Made by a program: the position numbers and the translations under genes. The notes below the pieces were generated by a model, which had not been told where the DNA came from, ran no database searches, and saw only the letters and a list, made by a program, of their open reading frames with translations. From Chrysochromulina parva (taxonomy: Eukaryota > Haptophyta > Prymnesiales > Chrysochromulinaceae): 16,122 nt of DNA. Positions 1-8,178 of this stretch are shown piece after piece. The first letter of the stretch is position 1, and each line of letters starts with the position of its first letter. The stretch spans positions 1 through 16,122 of the forward strand of contig PJAB01001236.1 of NCBI GenBank assembly GCA_002887195.1. The letters are read 5' to 3'.

Positions 1-65
1 CGCCCGCCGCCGCCGCGCCCGCGCCCGCGCCCGCCGCGCCCGCCGCGCCCGCCGCGCCCGCCGCC
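1..65. repeat. GC-only low-complexity tract
   Basis: The first 65 bases are almost entirely C and G in ccg/cgc triplet register, an imperfect trinucleotide or 9-bp repeat. It could be the edge of a Pro/Arg- or Gly-rich coding region lying mostly outside the window, but no motif supports a gene here. It lies downstream of the gene that ends at 272. Confidence 0.6.
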
Positions 66-130
66 CTCATCGTCTGCGTGTCGGACGAGACACGCGAGGG
101 TCAGCGGCGAGCGTCAGAGGCGCTCAAAGA

Positions 131-180
131 GACCATCAGCTGCCATCAGCTGCCATCAGCTGCCATCAGCTGCTATCAGT
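131..180. repeat. 10-bp tandem repeat, about 5 units
   Basis: The unit tgccatcagc is repeated about five times in direct tandem, with the first and last units diverged. It lies about 90-140 bp beyond the stop codon of the minus-strand zinc-finger gene, probably in its 3' UTR or 3' flank. Confidence 0.85.
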
Positions 181-208
181 CGCAACAAGAGGCTCTACGA
201 GGCAATTG

Positions 209-286
209 GAGGCAATCACCGAGGCAATCAGAGGCAATCACCGAGGCAATCAGAGGCAATCACCGAGGCAATCAGAGGCAATCACC
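209..286. repeat. 22-bp tandem repeat, 3.5 units, spanning a stop codon
   Basis: A 22-bp unit built of two near-identical halves (gaggcaatca, cc, gaggcaatca) occurs three times perfectly (209-230, 231-252, 253-274), then as a half unit (275-286). The minus-strand stop codon of the zinc-finger gene (272-274) is inside it, so the array supplies the last codons and the start of the 3' UTR. Confidence 0.9.
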
Positions 287-3200
287 TGTATGTCGGAAGA
301 GGCATGCGGTGCCGTTGGGACACTCGCCCGTCATCTGCCACGACCGGCAGACCTTAGAGCGGTTCGCCTGCTCGATTTTGAAAATCTCGCGCTCACTCAG
401 CCCCCGCTTCTGTCTCTGCAGCTCCTCATCGCCATGGGCGAAGCTGCACGTGCTCCCGAGAGCGCATTGGCCAGTTGCCGTCCAAGTCTCGCACAGGCGC
501 GTCTTGTAGTGCCCGTACAAGTCATCGCGTCGCATCGGCATGCGCCCGACGGGGATCACCGACTGCTTCTCCCTCTCCGCAGCGAGCTCGAGCTTCGCCT
601 CGTCGGTCAGCTCCGCCCAGCCGTGCGCATACGGGCACGAGCCGCCGCGTGAGCAGTTGCCGAAGCGCTCGAAGAAGCGGCAGAGCGCCCGCTTCGTACC
701 GCTACGGTCGAGCTCCTCCTCATTGCGCTCCCGATACCACAGCTGGATCTCGGCTATCACGTGTCCCGTCTCAGGCTCCACACGCAATCGAAGTTTCGTC
801 GGCCCCTTTTGGCTAATGGGGCCGACATACAGGCGACAGCCCACGCGGATGCGCGTGACGAGCTCCCCCGTCTCCTCGTCCACCCGCTGATCATAATACG
901 GGCGCAGGCGCAGCTTCGCCTTACAAGGCACGCTCGGGTCGATGGGCATGCGCATCCGGCAGCGCTTTGCCCTGTGGCCGAGTTGGCCGCACCGGAAGCA
1001 AGCACCGTCGGCGCCCTCGCCCTCGCCGCCCTCGTCGGCGAACTCGTCGTCGTCATCGCACGGCTCGCATGCCACGCCCTTGTCGAGCATTCGGCTGCGT
1101 ACAAAGGTCTGGAGCACCGTCGCCGCCCACGAGCGCTTGCGCGTCCACAAGCCGAATCTCTCATGCTGCGAGCGCTCGTCGCCACTGGTCGTTGAGTGCT
1201 CGCGTGCAGAGGCGGTCAATATTGCCGCACCCACGGTGGGCGCGATCTCGCCGGCGAGGCGCGCCCGGCGCGCCCGCATGCTTGCTTGGAGCACCTCGGC
1301 CGCGGCGCGCGTGCGTGCGGCCGCCACGCCCTCGGACCAGTACTTGTACTCAATGGCGGCAATGCGCGCCGCCTCTGTGGCGATGTCCGCGTCGGCTCGG
1401 ATGGCTTGAGCCGTCTCGGCCTTTGCGCGCGAGAAGTGGAGCTTGGACTGCAGCACCACCTTTCGCGCCGTCTCGGCTGCTTCGAGCGCCGCCTGCGCTG
1501 CCGCCATGGCCGCCGCCGCCTCCTCGTCGGCCACCTGCTGCGCCTTTCTAGCCTCGGCCTTGGCGCTTGCGTTCAAGGTGGGCACGAGGCTCGTCAGCTG
1601 CGCCACGAGTCGCTTGTACCCGATCAAGCTTAGGTGGATCCCACTCGCGTCGTAGTACTTGCGCTCTGCCGGGATGGAGGGACGGAGGAGCGTCGCGCCC
1701 CGCAAGTGTGCCTGCAGCAGCGCGTTCACAGCGTCGATGCGCTCGTTGGCCTGGGCTACCCACGGTTGTGTGCCCACTACATGCAGCAGCTTGCACACAA
1801 ACACGCCGTGGGCGTCGCTGCTGCCGTTGTCATGGGCGCCGGCAGGGCCCTCAGCGAGGTTGCCGCCCTCGCCACCCGCGCCTTTCCGGGCGTCCCCATC
1901 GACAACATCATGGGCGCCAGTGCTGCTATTCCCGCCATTTCCGTGGCCGCGCGCGCGCTTGCCCTCACTGTCGCCAGTGCCGCCATCGCCACCGTGGGCG
2001 CTATCGTGAGCGCTATCGTGGGCGCGCATCTCGGCAAGCTGCGAGGCACGCAGCAGGTCTACAATTTCTTGGATGCCCTGCACCACGAGCGCGGGCGATG
2101 CGGCCGCCTCGAGCGCCGCCTCGAGCGCCGCCGAGGCCGCGAGCGCCGCACCCGCACGCCCAGGAGCCCGCGCCGCCGCCCGCTCCACCTGCTCGGCTTG
2201 CCCCAGGTCCGCGAGCAAGTTGTTGGCGCCGATGAGTAGGCAGTGGCTCTGCGCGCGCAGGAGCGGCTGGCCTGTGGGCGCGTGGCTCAGATACAGATGC
2301 ATGCGCAGTAGCAGATGCTCGATGCCATCGCCCGTGCATGCGAGGATGAGCGTGCGATGCGGCACGCCCAAACTCGCCGCATGCTCCGCCAAGTCCGCTC
2401 CCGTCAGCCGTTCGACCAAACCATCGCCATAGAGGGCGAGCTCGGGCAAGGTCGGCGCCGTCGTGGGCGGCACGTCCGAAGTCGCGCCCTTGGTTGCCGC
2501 GCCGCCCTCCGGTGCGCCCACGACGGCGCCCACGCCACCCTCCGGCGCGCTGCCCTCCTTGAGCGACCCCGTGTGGAGCTTGGCCGCGGCGTTCAAGTGC
2601 TTGATGGCCGCATCGAGCGAGCGCCGCCGGAAGGAGGGCACGTCGAGAGGCGCGTGTGGACCCGGCCGCGGCGGCGCAAAGGCTTTCAAGCAGCTCTCAA
2701 GCAACCCCTGCGCACGCAGGTCTTTGAGAGCGCTCAGGAGATCAAACGAAGCCCCAAATGAACCAAATGAAGCCAGGTCAGATGAAGCCGCTGCCGCCGA
2801 CGCCGCCGACGCGTCGCCATCGTCGATGCCTGCGAGGGCGTTGAGAATGCTAGGGCGGAGGTAACGGCGCGGCGCCGTCGATGCATGCGACGCTTCGGTG
2901 GGCACGGGCGCGGCGGGCGCGGGCACGGGCGCGGCGGGCGCGGGCACGGGCGCGGCGGGCGTGGGCGCGGGCGTGGGCACGGGCGTGGGCGCGGGCGTGG
3001 GCACGGGCGTGGGCGCGGGCGTGGGCACGGGCGTGGGCGCGGGCGTGGGCGCGGGCGTGGGCACGGGCGTGGGCGCGACGGATGCGGGTGGTGCAGACGC
3101 GGTGAAGGTGCTGTTGCTTGTGGTGCTGCTGGTGCTGTCGGTTCCGGCGGCGTGAGTTGACATGGTGCGCGAGGGCGAAGGCGACACGAGCGCGCGTGCG

Positions 3201-4480
3201 TGAGCGATCGCAGCCATGTGTTCTTGCTCCAGAGCCTTCGCCGCCGCCTCGGCTGCCTCGGCCTCCGCCTGCGCAGCCGCAGCCGCCGCCCTCGCCGCCT
3301 CGGCCTTCGCCTTCGCCCTTGCCTTTGCAGCCGCCACAGCCGCGGCGAGCGCCTCGCCCTCGAGCGCCACCGCCGCCCCGCCCGCCGCCACCGCCGCCCC
3401 GCCCGCCGCCACCGCCGCCCCGCCCGCCGCCACCGCCGCCTGCGCTGTGTGGTCAGTGGGTGCCGCTGGGGGTGGCAAGGGCCCGAGGGTGGGTTGGGCG
3501 GGTGTGAATACGGTCCGCCCCGAGGGTGTGAATACGGTCCGCCCCGAAGACGGCGCGAGCGGTGCCATGCGCGGCGGTGTGGTGGACTGCGCTGTGGTGT
3601 GCGGCGCTGAGGCATGCACCGAGGCTGACAGCGCACGCGGCGGAGAGCGCGGCGAAGGAGGCCCGCGTGCCTCCGACAGCGACTGCACTGGCGCTTGTCG
3701 CAGCTGCTGCGGCACTTGCTGCTGCTGCGGCGGAGGCTGGAGATGGGCGCTCGGCACGGCACTCGCCCCCTGCTGGCGTATGCTCTCGCGGAGCGGCGAT
3801 GGCACCTCAGGTGACCATAGCCGAGCCGCTTGCGGCGCCGGCCGGGGAATGGCGGCAGCCGACGGGCGCGGCGGCGGCGCCTGCTGCCCCGGCGGTGGCG
3901 GTCGCTGCCCTGGCATTGGCATCGGCTGCTGCCCCGGCGGTGGCGGTCGCTGCACTGGCATTGGCATCGGCTGCTGCCCCGGCGGTGGCGGTCGCTGCCC
4001 TGGCATTGGCATCGGATGCTGCCCCGGCGGTGGCGGTCGCTGCCCTGGCATTGGCATCGGCTGCTGCCCCGGCGGTGGCGGTCGCTGCCCTGGCATTGGC
4101 ATCGGCTGCTGCCCCGGCGGTGGCGGTCGCTGGTACTGCTGCTGGTAGCTTGCTGGCGGGGGACGCTGCTGCTGCCCAACACGCGGCATTGGCTGCCTGC
4201 CGTCGTTCGGTGGAGGCGGCCGCTGCTGACGTAAGCTTTCCTCAGAGGAGCGGCGCGGCTGCGGCCGACCCGCCGCACTGGCGGATGTTGGCAGGTTGAT
4301 GTTGTCGCTGCGGAGCGCGATGCCCATAACGACCAGCAGCCTATCGACCTGCTCCGGCAGCGGGCCACTCGGCTCCACTCGCATCACGTCGTTCGCGGTG
4401 GTGACGGCGAGGCTCAGCGGCATTCCAGGATCGAGGCCAAGCTCCCACTTGATGCGTTCGACCTTGGACGGGAGTGACAT
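272..4480 (-). CDS. Multi-domain protein: N-terminal module, SGNH-like pseudo-hydrolase, CCHC knuckle, three CCCH zinc fingers
   Basis: About 1402 residues, intronless as read. The start is the first ATG (4480); the frame opens further upstream only by non-ATG codons, and the N-terminal module begins right after this Met. In order: module shared with the next gene (residues 4-53); Pro/Gln/Met repeats (about 116-200); Ala-rich coiled coil (about 372-428); Pro-Thr/Ala repeats (about 469-526); SGNH-like domain (about 680-963); basic helices with two IQ-like motifs (about 1040-1130); CCHC knuckle C1161, C1164, H1169, C1174; and CX8CX5CX3H fingers at C1267/C1276/C1282/H1286, C1330/C1339/C1345/H1349 and C1378/C1387/C1393/H1397. 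The second finger is preceded by YKTRLC, like the YKTELC lead-in of tristetraprolin-type fingers. CCCH and CCHC fingers of these types usually bind RNA, so an RNA-binding or mRNA-regulatory role is inferred. In the SGNH part the GDS Ser is Gly687 and the usual Asp is Ser946, so esterase activity is doubtful. An unseen in-frame intron in the low-complexity part cannot be excluded. Confidence 0.85.
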   Translation of the reverse strand: MSLPSKVERIKWELGLDPGMPLSLAVTTANDVMRVEPSGPLPEQVDRLLVVMGIALRSDNINLPTSASAAGRPQPRRSSEESLRQQRPPPPNDGRQPMPRVGQQQRPPPASYQQQYQRPPPPGQQPMPMPGQRPPPPGQQPMPMPGQRPPPPGQHPMPMPGQRPPPPGQQPMPMPVQRPPPPGQQPMPMPGQRPPPPGQQAPPPRPSAAAIPRPAPQAARLWSPEVPSPLRESIRQQGASAVPSAHLQPPPQQQQVPQQLRQAPVQSLSEARGPPSPRSPPRALSASVHASAPHTTAQSTTPPRMAPLAPSSGRTVFTPSGRTVFTPAQPTLGPLPPPAAPTDHTAQAAVAAGGAAVAAGGAAVAAGGAAVALEGEALAAAVAAAKARAKAKAEAARAAAAAAQAEAEAAEAAAKALEQEHMAAIAHARALVSPSPSRTMSTHAAGTDSTSSTTSNSTFTASAPPASVAPTPVPTPAPTPAPTPVPTPAPTPVPTPAPTPVPTPAPTPAAPVPAPAAPVPAPAAPVPTEASHASTAPRRYLRPSILNALAGIDDGDASAASAAAASSDLASFGSFGASFDLLSALKDLRAQGLLESCLKAFAPPRPGPHAPLDVPSFRRRSLDAAIKHLNAAAKLHTGSLKEGSAPEGGVGAVVGAPEGGAATKGATSDVPPTTAPTLPELALYGDGLVERLTGADLAEHAASLGVPHRTLILACTGDGIEHLLLRMHLYLSHAPTGQPLLRAQSHCLLIGANNLLADLGQAEQVERAAARAPGRAGAALAASAALEAALEAAASPALVVQGIQEIVDLLRASQLAEMRAHDSAHDSAHGGDGGTGDSEGKRARGHGNGGNSSTGAHDVVDGDARKGAGGEGGNLAEGPAGAHDNGSSDAHGVFVCKLLHVVGTQPWVAQANERIDAVNALLQAHLRGATLLRPSIPAERKYYDASGIHLSLIGYKRLVAQLTSLVPTLNASAKAEARKAQQVADEEAAAAMAAAQAALEAAETARKVVLQSKLHFSRAKAETAQAIRADADIATEAARIAAIEYKYWSEGVAAARTRAAAEVLQASMRARRARLAGEIAPTVGAAILTASAREHSTTSGDERSQHERFGLWTRKRSWAATVLQTFVRSRMLDKGVACEPCDDDDEFADEGGEGEGADGACFRCGQLGHRAKRCRMRMPIDPSVPCKAKLRLRPYYDQRVDEETGELVTRIRVGCRLYVGPISQKGPTKLRLRVEPETGHVIAEIQLWYRERNEEELDRSGTKRALCRFFERFGNCSRGGSCPYAHGWAELTDEAKLELAAEREKQSVIPVGRMPMRRDDLYGHYKTRLCETWTATGQCALGSTCSFAHGDEELQRQKRGLSEREIFKIEQANRSKVCRSWQMTGECPNGTACLFRHTGDCL
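2901..3074. repeat. Coding minisatellite (Ala-Pro-Val and Pro-Thr repeats)
   Basis: Three 21-bp units from 2901, plus a fourth ending differently, encode AAPVPAP on the minus strand. They run into a 12/24-bp alternating array to about 3074 encoding [13 protein letters not shown] repeats. The array is in frame with the zinc-finger gene and probably forms an extended disordered linker. Confidence 0.85.
3367..3440. repeat. 21-bp coding repeat (Gly-Ala-Val)
   Basis: Three 21-bp units starting at 3367, 3388 and 3409, with a partial unit from 3430, encode AAVAAGG repeats on the minus strand just before the Ala-rich coiled coil of the zinc-finger protein. Confidence 0.85.
3881..4132. repeat. 45-bp coding minisatellite ([15 protein letters not shown])
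   Basis: Five 45-bp units start at 3881, 3926, 3971, 4016 and 4061, with a partial sixth from 4106. Each encodes the 15-residue unit [15 protein letters not shown] on the minus strand. The units are almost identical at DNA level, with single-base variants such as Gly to Val in one unit and Gln to His in another, indicating recent expansion or homogenisation. Confidence 0.92.
4322..4471 (-). other. Shared 50-residue module, copy in gene 1 (N-terminal)
   Basis: Residues 4-53 of the zinc-finger protein align without gaps to the C-terminus of the neighbouring protein encoded at 5455-7341, with 20 of 50 positions identical. Shared landmarks in order are KV, I, EL, LDP-like, AN, M, GPL, QV, LL and VMG. 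It is predicted mainly helical. I do not recognise a named family. Confidence 0.8.
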
Positions 4481-4626
4481 GGGCGGTGGGCCTCGGCGCA
4501 CGGATACAGCTCCCTGGATACTAGTACAGTACAGTCGTGATGACACGCGTCCTCGATGTGACGAATTTCACAAACTCCGGGGAAGTCGGGATTCACAATG
4601 GAAACATCCGGAGGAAAAGATACCGA

Positions 4627-4650
4627 CATAGTTCCCAAAGTGCGGTATGT
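4627..4650. repeat. Short relative of the 4932-5083 duplicated block
   Basis: The 13 bases catagttcccaaa at 4627-4639 match 5000-5012 exactly and are followed by gtgcggtat, resembling the gtggggggtat that follows in both duplicated copies. It lies about 150 bp upstream of the zinc-finger start codon. Confidence 0.6.
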
Positions 4651-4931
4651 AAGTAAAACACGCCAACAGGCAGCGTACACGTGGCGAGGGGGGCGCCCCC
4701 AGGCATACTAAGCGTGTACGGTGTTCAGGAACGCAAGTGTTGGATCTGATGAAAGCCATCAGTCAACACCCGACTGCGGCTCGAGAGCTGCGGGGTTACG
4801 CATGCGCCCCTCTCCGCTCTCGCCCGATCTCGTAGTCGCGAGCTCCATTGTTGTACGTCCCTTTCTCTCTCTTGTCTACCTGTCTCACTGTGTGTTTCTC
4901 GCCGTGAGGCTCTCGCCGACTAGGCGTCGGT

Positions 4932-5083
4932 GTCCCAAAGTGGGGGGTATAGTTTCCTTGGGCAGCGGATTGCCTCCCGGAAGCTCAAAAACTTCGCGTC
5001 ATAGTTCCCAAACAAGTGGGGGGTATAATCCTTGCAGCATGTGGGCAGCGGAATGCCTCCCGGAAGCTCAAAAACTTCGCGTC
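4932..5083. repeat. Imperfect tandem duplication with 41-bp core
   Basis: Copy 1 is 4932-5000 and copy 2 is 5004-5083. The 3' parts, 4960-5000 and 5043-5083, are 41 bp long with one mismatch. Both copies also share aagtggggggtata upstream of the core (4938-4951 and 5014-5027). The offset is 83 bp at the core and 76 bp at the left part, so a 7-bp indel lies between them. It is non-coding as far as I can tell. Confidence 0.9.
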
Positions 5084-5346
5084 GCGAGACAGTGCGGAGG
5101 AATTGTCACGATGTTGAGTCAAAGAATTAACCTCAAATCTGGAATGGAATTATCGGCACACTCGTACCCGCTCGCCCGGCCCACCTGGCTTCCGCCGCTC
5201 TCTCGTCGCGTTTTTTGTGCGAGTGGAGGTCGACCTCCGCATGCGCCTGCCGTCCACGCGAAAATTGGTAAGATCGCCCTCATGTCGCTGTGCGCTGTCG
5301 TGCATGCTCCTGGGGTAGCGCCGCCCGAGACCGAAGCCCACACCAT

Positions 5347-5414
5347 TTCTCTGTCTCTGTCTCTGTCTCTCTGTCTCTGTCTCGCTGTGATGTGTGTGTG
5401 TGTGTGTGTGTGTG
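5347..5414. repeat. Compound microsatellite (TCTCTG)n then (TG)12
   Basis: A tctctg-type run at about 5347-5385 is followed by an uninterrupted (tg) run at 5391-5414. It lies 40-110 bp beyond the stop codon of the minus-strand gene ending at 5455, so it is probably transcribed as CA and GAGACA repeats in that gene's 3' UTR. Confidence 0.9.
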
Positions 5415-5454
5415 ATGCACCTGACGCTGGGCCTGTGATCGGGGCCACTCGTAC

Positions 5455-7341
5455 TTAACGGTTGAGGCCCATCACAGCGAGCAGCTGCTCGACCTGCGAT
5501 AGCAGCGGCCCTTGGGCGACCAAGCCCATTTGCTCATTCGCCTCGGCGATGGTGGCCGCCATCGACAAGCTCGGGTCGATCAAGAGCTCCGCCCGAATCT
5601 GACGAACCTTGTCCGCCATGCTGCCAGCGTCGGGAGCCGCACCCGGAGCTGTGAAGGCACTCGGAGCTGTGAAGCTCGCTGGGCGGGTAGGTAGCTGCCG
5701 CTCAAGTGGATTCGTTTGGAGAAGGGGCGCCGGCGGCAGCGGTGTTGGCATCGCGTGGCAGACTGGGCTGCCGCCGGAAGAGACACCCGTCGGCTGCCGA
5801 AGCGCCTCTCGAGCGCCCAAGACGGCGCCCAAGCTGGCTCCTCCAAGGGCTGAGGGCGTCGTGGTGGGCGTCGGTGCGCCCTTCTCCACAGCGCGCTCGG
5901 CACGACGCTTCGCCTCCGCGGCTTTGGCACGTGCGAGCACCATCTGCTTGGCCTCTTCATAGCTCATCCCCTCATACGCGCCTCCCTTGGATCTCGGCGG
6001 TATCTCGTGAGCAGCTCCCTTGGATCTCGGCGAGTGGCTCGGGCCTGCCGCACTGGCCGATGCTGCACCGATCGCGCCCGCCGAAGCAAAGGGTGCGCTC
6101 GGCACGGCGCCAGAGCCCGAGCACATGGCGGCATGCGCGCTGCCCGGCGCGTCCTCGCTCAAGACGGCGCCGCTGCTGCTGCTCGGCGTGGGCCGCGAGA
6201 CGACCGGCTCAGTACGGCGCGTGATGACCTGCACACTCCCGCTCGGCTTCCATTCGGCGGGCGGGCTGGTGCTCAACTCGGCGCTCGTCGAGAGCGGCGC
6301 GGTGCTCTGCGCGGGCCGTTGCCATGGCGAACTCCCCGGACCGGCCGGCCGTTGCCATGGCGAGTTGGCCGCCGCGAGCCGTTCCCTCTGTCGAGCATCC
6401 TCCTCCGCCTGGATCTGTTGGAGTGTGAGTCTCTGAGCGCCCGTGACGGCGCCCGACTCGGCACCGGAATGCCACGCGCGCGCCTCTCGAAGAGCGCCGT
6501 GTCGAGCGGTCCCGCTGCTGCTGCCACCGCTGCTCCCAGCGTCGGCCGTGGCGGGTGCGTGAGCAGACGAGCTCGAGCTGGCCGATCTCTGCCCGGAGCT
6601 CGCGGAGCTCGAGCACGAGATCGCGGAGCTGGCCGATCTCTGCACGGAGGGGCCACCATCGGTACCGTCCAGCGCTGACGCTGAGTGCTCGGGCTGCCAG
6701 GGGGAGCTGTCGGGAAATGCCGCGGCACCGCTCGACACGGCGCCTGTCCAAGCCATCCTCTGTGGCTTGGGTGCGGGCACGCAACTGGGCGCGTAGCTCG
6801 AGGCGTGTGGCTGTTGCTTCGGCTCTTCGGCGCGTCGCCAGCTCATCGCTTGGTCCGCCCGGGATCGCTCGTCCCGGCATCGGTCGTCCCGGCATCGGTC
6901 GTCCCGTGTCGGCTCGTCGTGCTTAGGCGGCGGTGGCTGACCGCGCGCAGGGTGCTCCGAGCTCGCTGCCGGCACCGAGCGACGCTCGTACGTCCCAGGT
7001 CGAGCTGCGCCTGCGCTACGATCGAGCTTCTTCTTGTCGAGGAGATCCTCACGCGCCTTGGACTCCTCGGCCTGACGCAGATGCTCCGCGAAGGAGATGG
7101 TTGGGAACTCCTGAAGCGCTTCCCGCATGGCCGCCTCCTCCGCCTCCGCTGCCTCGCGCGCTGCCTCCTCCGCGTATGCTTGAGCGGATGCCGCGCGCAG
7201 GGCCATCTCCTGTGCCGCTAAAAGAGCCTTGGCTTGCTCAGCAGCCGCCATCTCCGCCTCTGCAATCGCCTCCGCGGCACGAACTGCGGCCGGTTTGTCC
7301 TCGTCGGCCTGTGTCGAAATCGCTGGTGCGATTGAGTTCAT
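5455..7341 (-). CDS. Uncharacterised Ser/Ala-rich disordered protein with C-terminal shared module
   Basis: This is a 628-residue protein, not recognised as a named family. The first ATG is at 7341; the frame extends three codons to a TTG and has a stop shortly upstream. Residues about 17-105 are Ala/Glu-rich and likely form a helix or coiled coil, followed by KKK and Arg/Asp repeats (DDRCR twice, from two 15-bp DNA repeats near 6869-6898). The middle is Ser/Ala/Pro-rich and probably disordered. It carries three SPWQ motifs, two as SPWQRP close together (about 6310-6375), and a duplicated PRSKG. A charged helix beginning MSYEEAKQMV precedes the last segment. The final 50 residues before LNR form the module shared with the N-terminus of the adjacent zinc-finger protein (4322-4471). 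The two genes are co-oriented, 974 bp apart. A scaffold or adaptor role acting through the shared module is conceivable but is inference. Confidence 0.8.
   Translation of the reverse strand: MNSIAPAISTQADEDKPAAVRAAEAIAEAEMAAAEQAKALLAAQEMALRAASAQAYAEEAAREAAEAEEAAMREALQEFPTISFAEHLRQAEESKAREDLLDKKKLDRSAGAARPGTYERRSVPAASSEHPARGQPPPPKHDEPTRDDRCRDDRCRDERSRADQAMSWRRAEEPKQQPHASSYAPSCVPAPKPQRMAWTGAVSSGAAAFPDSSPWQPEHSASALDGTDGGPSVQRSASSAISCSSSASSGQRSASSSSSAHAPATADAGSSGGSSSGTARHGALREARAWHSGAESGAVTGAQRLTLQQIQAEEDARQRERLAAANSPWQRPAGPGSSPWQRPAQSTAPLSTSAELSTSPPAEWKPSGSVQVITRRTEPVVSRPTPSSSSGAVLSEDAPGSAHAAMCSGSGAVPSAPFASAGAIGAASASAAGPSHSPRSKGAAHEIPPRSKGGAYEGMSYEEAKQMVLARAKAAEAKRRAERAVEKGAPTPTTTPSALGGASLGAVLGAREALRQPTGVSSGGSPVCHAMPTPLPPAPLLQTNPLERQLPTRPASFTAPSAFTAPGAAPDAGSMADKVRQIRAELLIDPSLSMAATIAEANEQMGLVAQGPLLSQVEQLLAVMGLNR
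5467..5616 (-). other. Shared 50-residue module, copy in gene 2 (C-terminal)
   Basis: Residues 576-625 of the 628-residue protein. It aligns ungapped to 4322-4471 with 20 of 50 identities and many conservative changes (R/K, I/L, D/E). Its position at the extreme C-terminus, against the extreme N-terminus in the other gene, indicates a self-contained unit. Confidence 0.8.
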
Positions 7342-7796
7342 CGGGACCAAAGAGAATGTGTTGCGCGCCCCACTCTACGTGTCCGACTCCGAGTCGGCGT
7401 GCGTGCGTTCCAGACGAGAAAAATAAGTGTGACGAAACGCAGGTGTTTTCAAAAACGCCGTCCCAAGCGCTCAAAATTCCACTTCTGTCAGGCAGTGTCG
7501 GCCATGCCTCCGTCCACTGCGATAGCGGCCCCCGTGCTTGGGGGTCCGGAGAGCGTGCGCGTTGTGTTGAACAGCAGCAGCACCCTCTTCAGCACATTGA
7601 GCTCTCACTAAGAGGGGTACACTCTACACACTGGGGCAGGTCCGGTCCCGGGAGTGGGCGGCGGCGCTCTGTGCTGCCTACCTAATGACCCCCGTAGACT
7701 TCTGCCGATCGGCGCGAGCAACTTGAAACGCGTCTTTATCGACTTTAGGCAGTCAGCCGGCGGACTCAGTTAAAAGTATGTGTTGCACTTAGATCA

Positions 7797-7830
7797 TAGT
7801 AGTGAGGTCAGTGATGCTAGTAGTGAGGTC
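7797..7830. repeat. 13-bp direct repeat, two copies
   Basis: The sequence tagtagtgaggtc occurs perfectly at 7797-7809 and 7818-7830, spaced 21 bp start to start. The function is unknown; it could be a paired protein-binding site or a decayed tandem repeat. Confidence 0.75.
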
Positions 7831-8085
7831 GGTCTCTCACAGCGGACAGGGTGATCCCCTGCCGCTCGCTATAGAACGTAGGACTTAGCCTCGCGCCGCG
7901 GTCAATGGAGGCGGGAGATGGGACGGCGGACGATATCAGGTCCAAGATCGGATTCACGGGTTCGCGCCTCTACGCTACATGCTACATGTGGTGGATGGTG
8001 CCGGAATGCCCAATCGGGCCAAAACCGGGAGTCTGAGGCGTGGCGCCGTCTACCGGGCACGAGGGAAGGTCAAAGGACTCTCGGC

Positions 8086-8115
8086 CTGCAAGGCAACAGG
8101 CTGCAAGGCAACAGG
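8086..8115. repeat. 15-bp tandem repeat, two copies plus a degenerate third
   Basis: The unit ctgcaaggcaacagg is perfectly duplicated at 8086-8100 and 8101-8115. A diverged third unit (ctaaaaggcgacaaacagg) follows. It lies about 65-95 bp beyond the transporter stop codon, probably in its 3' UTR. Confidence 0.85.
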
Positions 8116-8178
8116 CTAAAAGGCGACAAACAGGATTGTATACCCGCAAAGGCTCTGACTCGCTAACTCTCGCACAGC

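Larger units (their letters stand above)
4481..5454. other. Intergenic region between two minus-strand genes
   Basis: These 974 bp hold the upstream region of the zinc-finger gene (right of 4480) and the 3' flank of the next gene (left of 5455). They contain a duplicated block (4932-5083), a related short copy near 4627, and microsatellites (5347-5414). No convincing TATA box or coding sequence is seen. The open frames here are short, lack recognisable domains and run through the repeats. Confidence 0.6.
7342..8178. other. Intergenic region, no gene recognised
   Basis: These 837 bp lie upstream of the gene starting at 7341 and downstream of the transporter stop at 8179. Two short direct repeats are listed separately. 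Open frames here are under about 85 codons or run in from gene 2 (933-7685 type shadows) without recognisable domains. The segment next to 7341 should hold the promoter and 5' UTR of that gene, but no clear core element is visible. Confidence 0.6.

Noticed and set aside
3216..4148. Plus-strand Ala/Gly-rich frame of 310 codons antisense to the zinc-finger gene
   Set aside because: It reads the complement of Pro and Ala coding repeats. No motif, and stop-free frames are expected in such repeats.
2734..4368. Long second minus-strand frame (544 codons, Arg-rich) overlapping the zinc-finger gene
   Set aside because: It is a frame-shifted shadow of the same GC-rich repeats, dominated by Arg and Pro, with no domain. 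The overlapping frame carries the shared module and the fingers.
4481..4546. Extending the zinc-finger gene start to 4546
   Set aside because: The codon there is GTG, and the first ATG (4480) directly precedes the conserved module.
4721..5458. 245-codon plus-strand frame in the gene 1-gene 2 spacer
   Set aside because: It runs through the duplicated block and the TCTCTG/TG microsatellites and shows no domain or plausible composition.
7918..8166. 82-codon plus-strand frame in the spacer
   Set aside because: It contains the 15-bp tandem repeat, has no recognisable domain and lies in the likely 3' UTR of the transporter gene.
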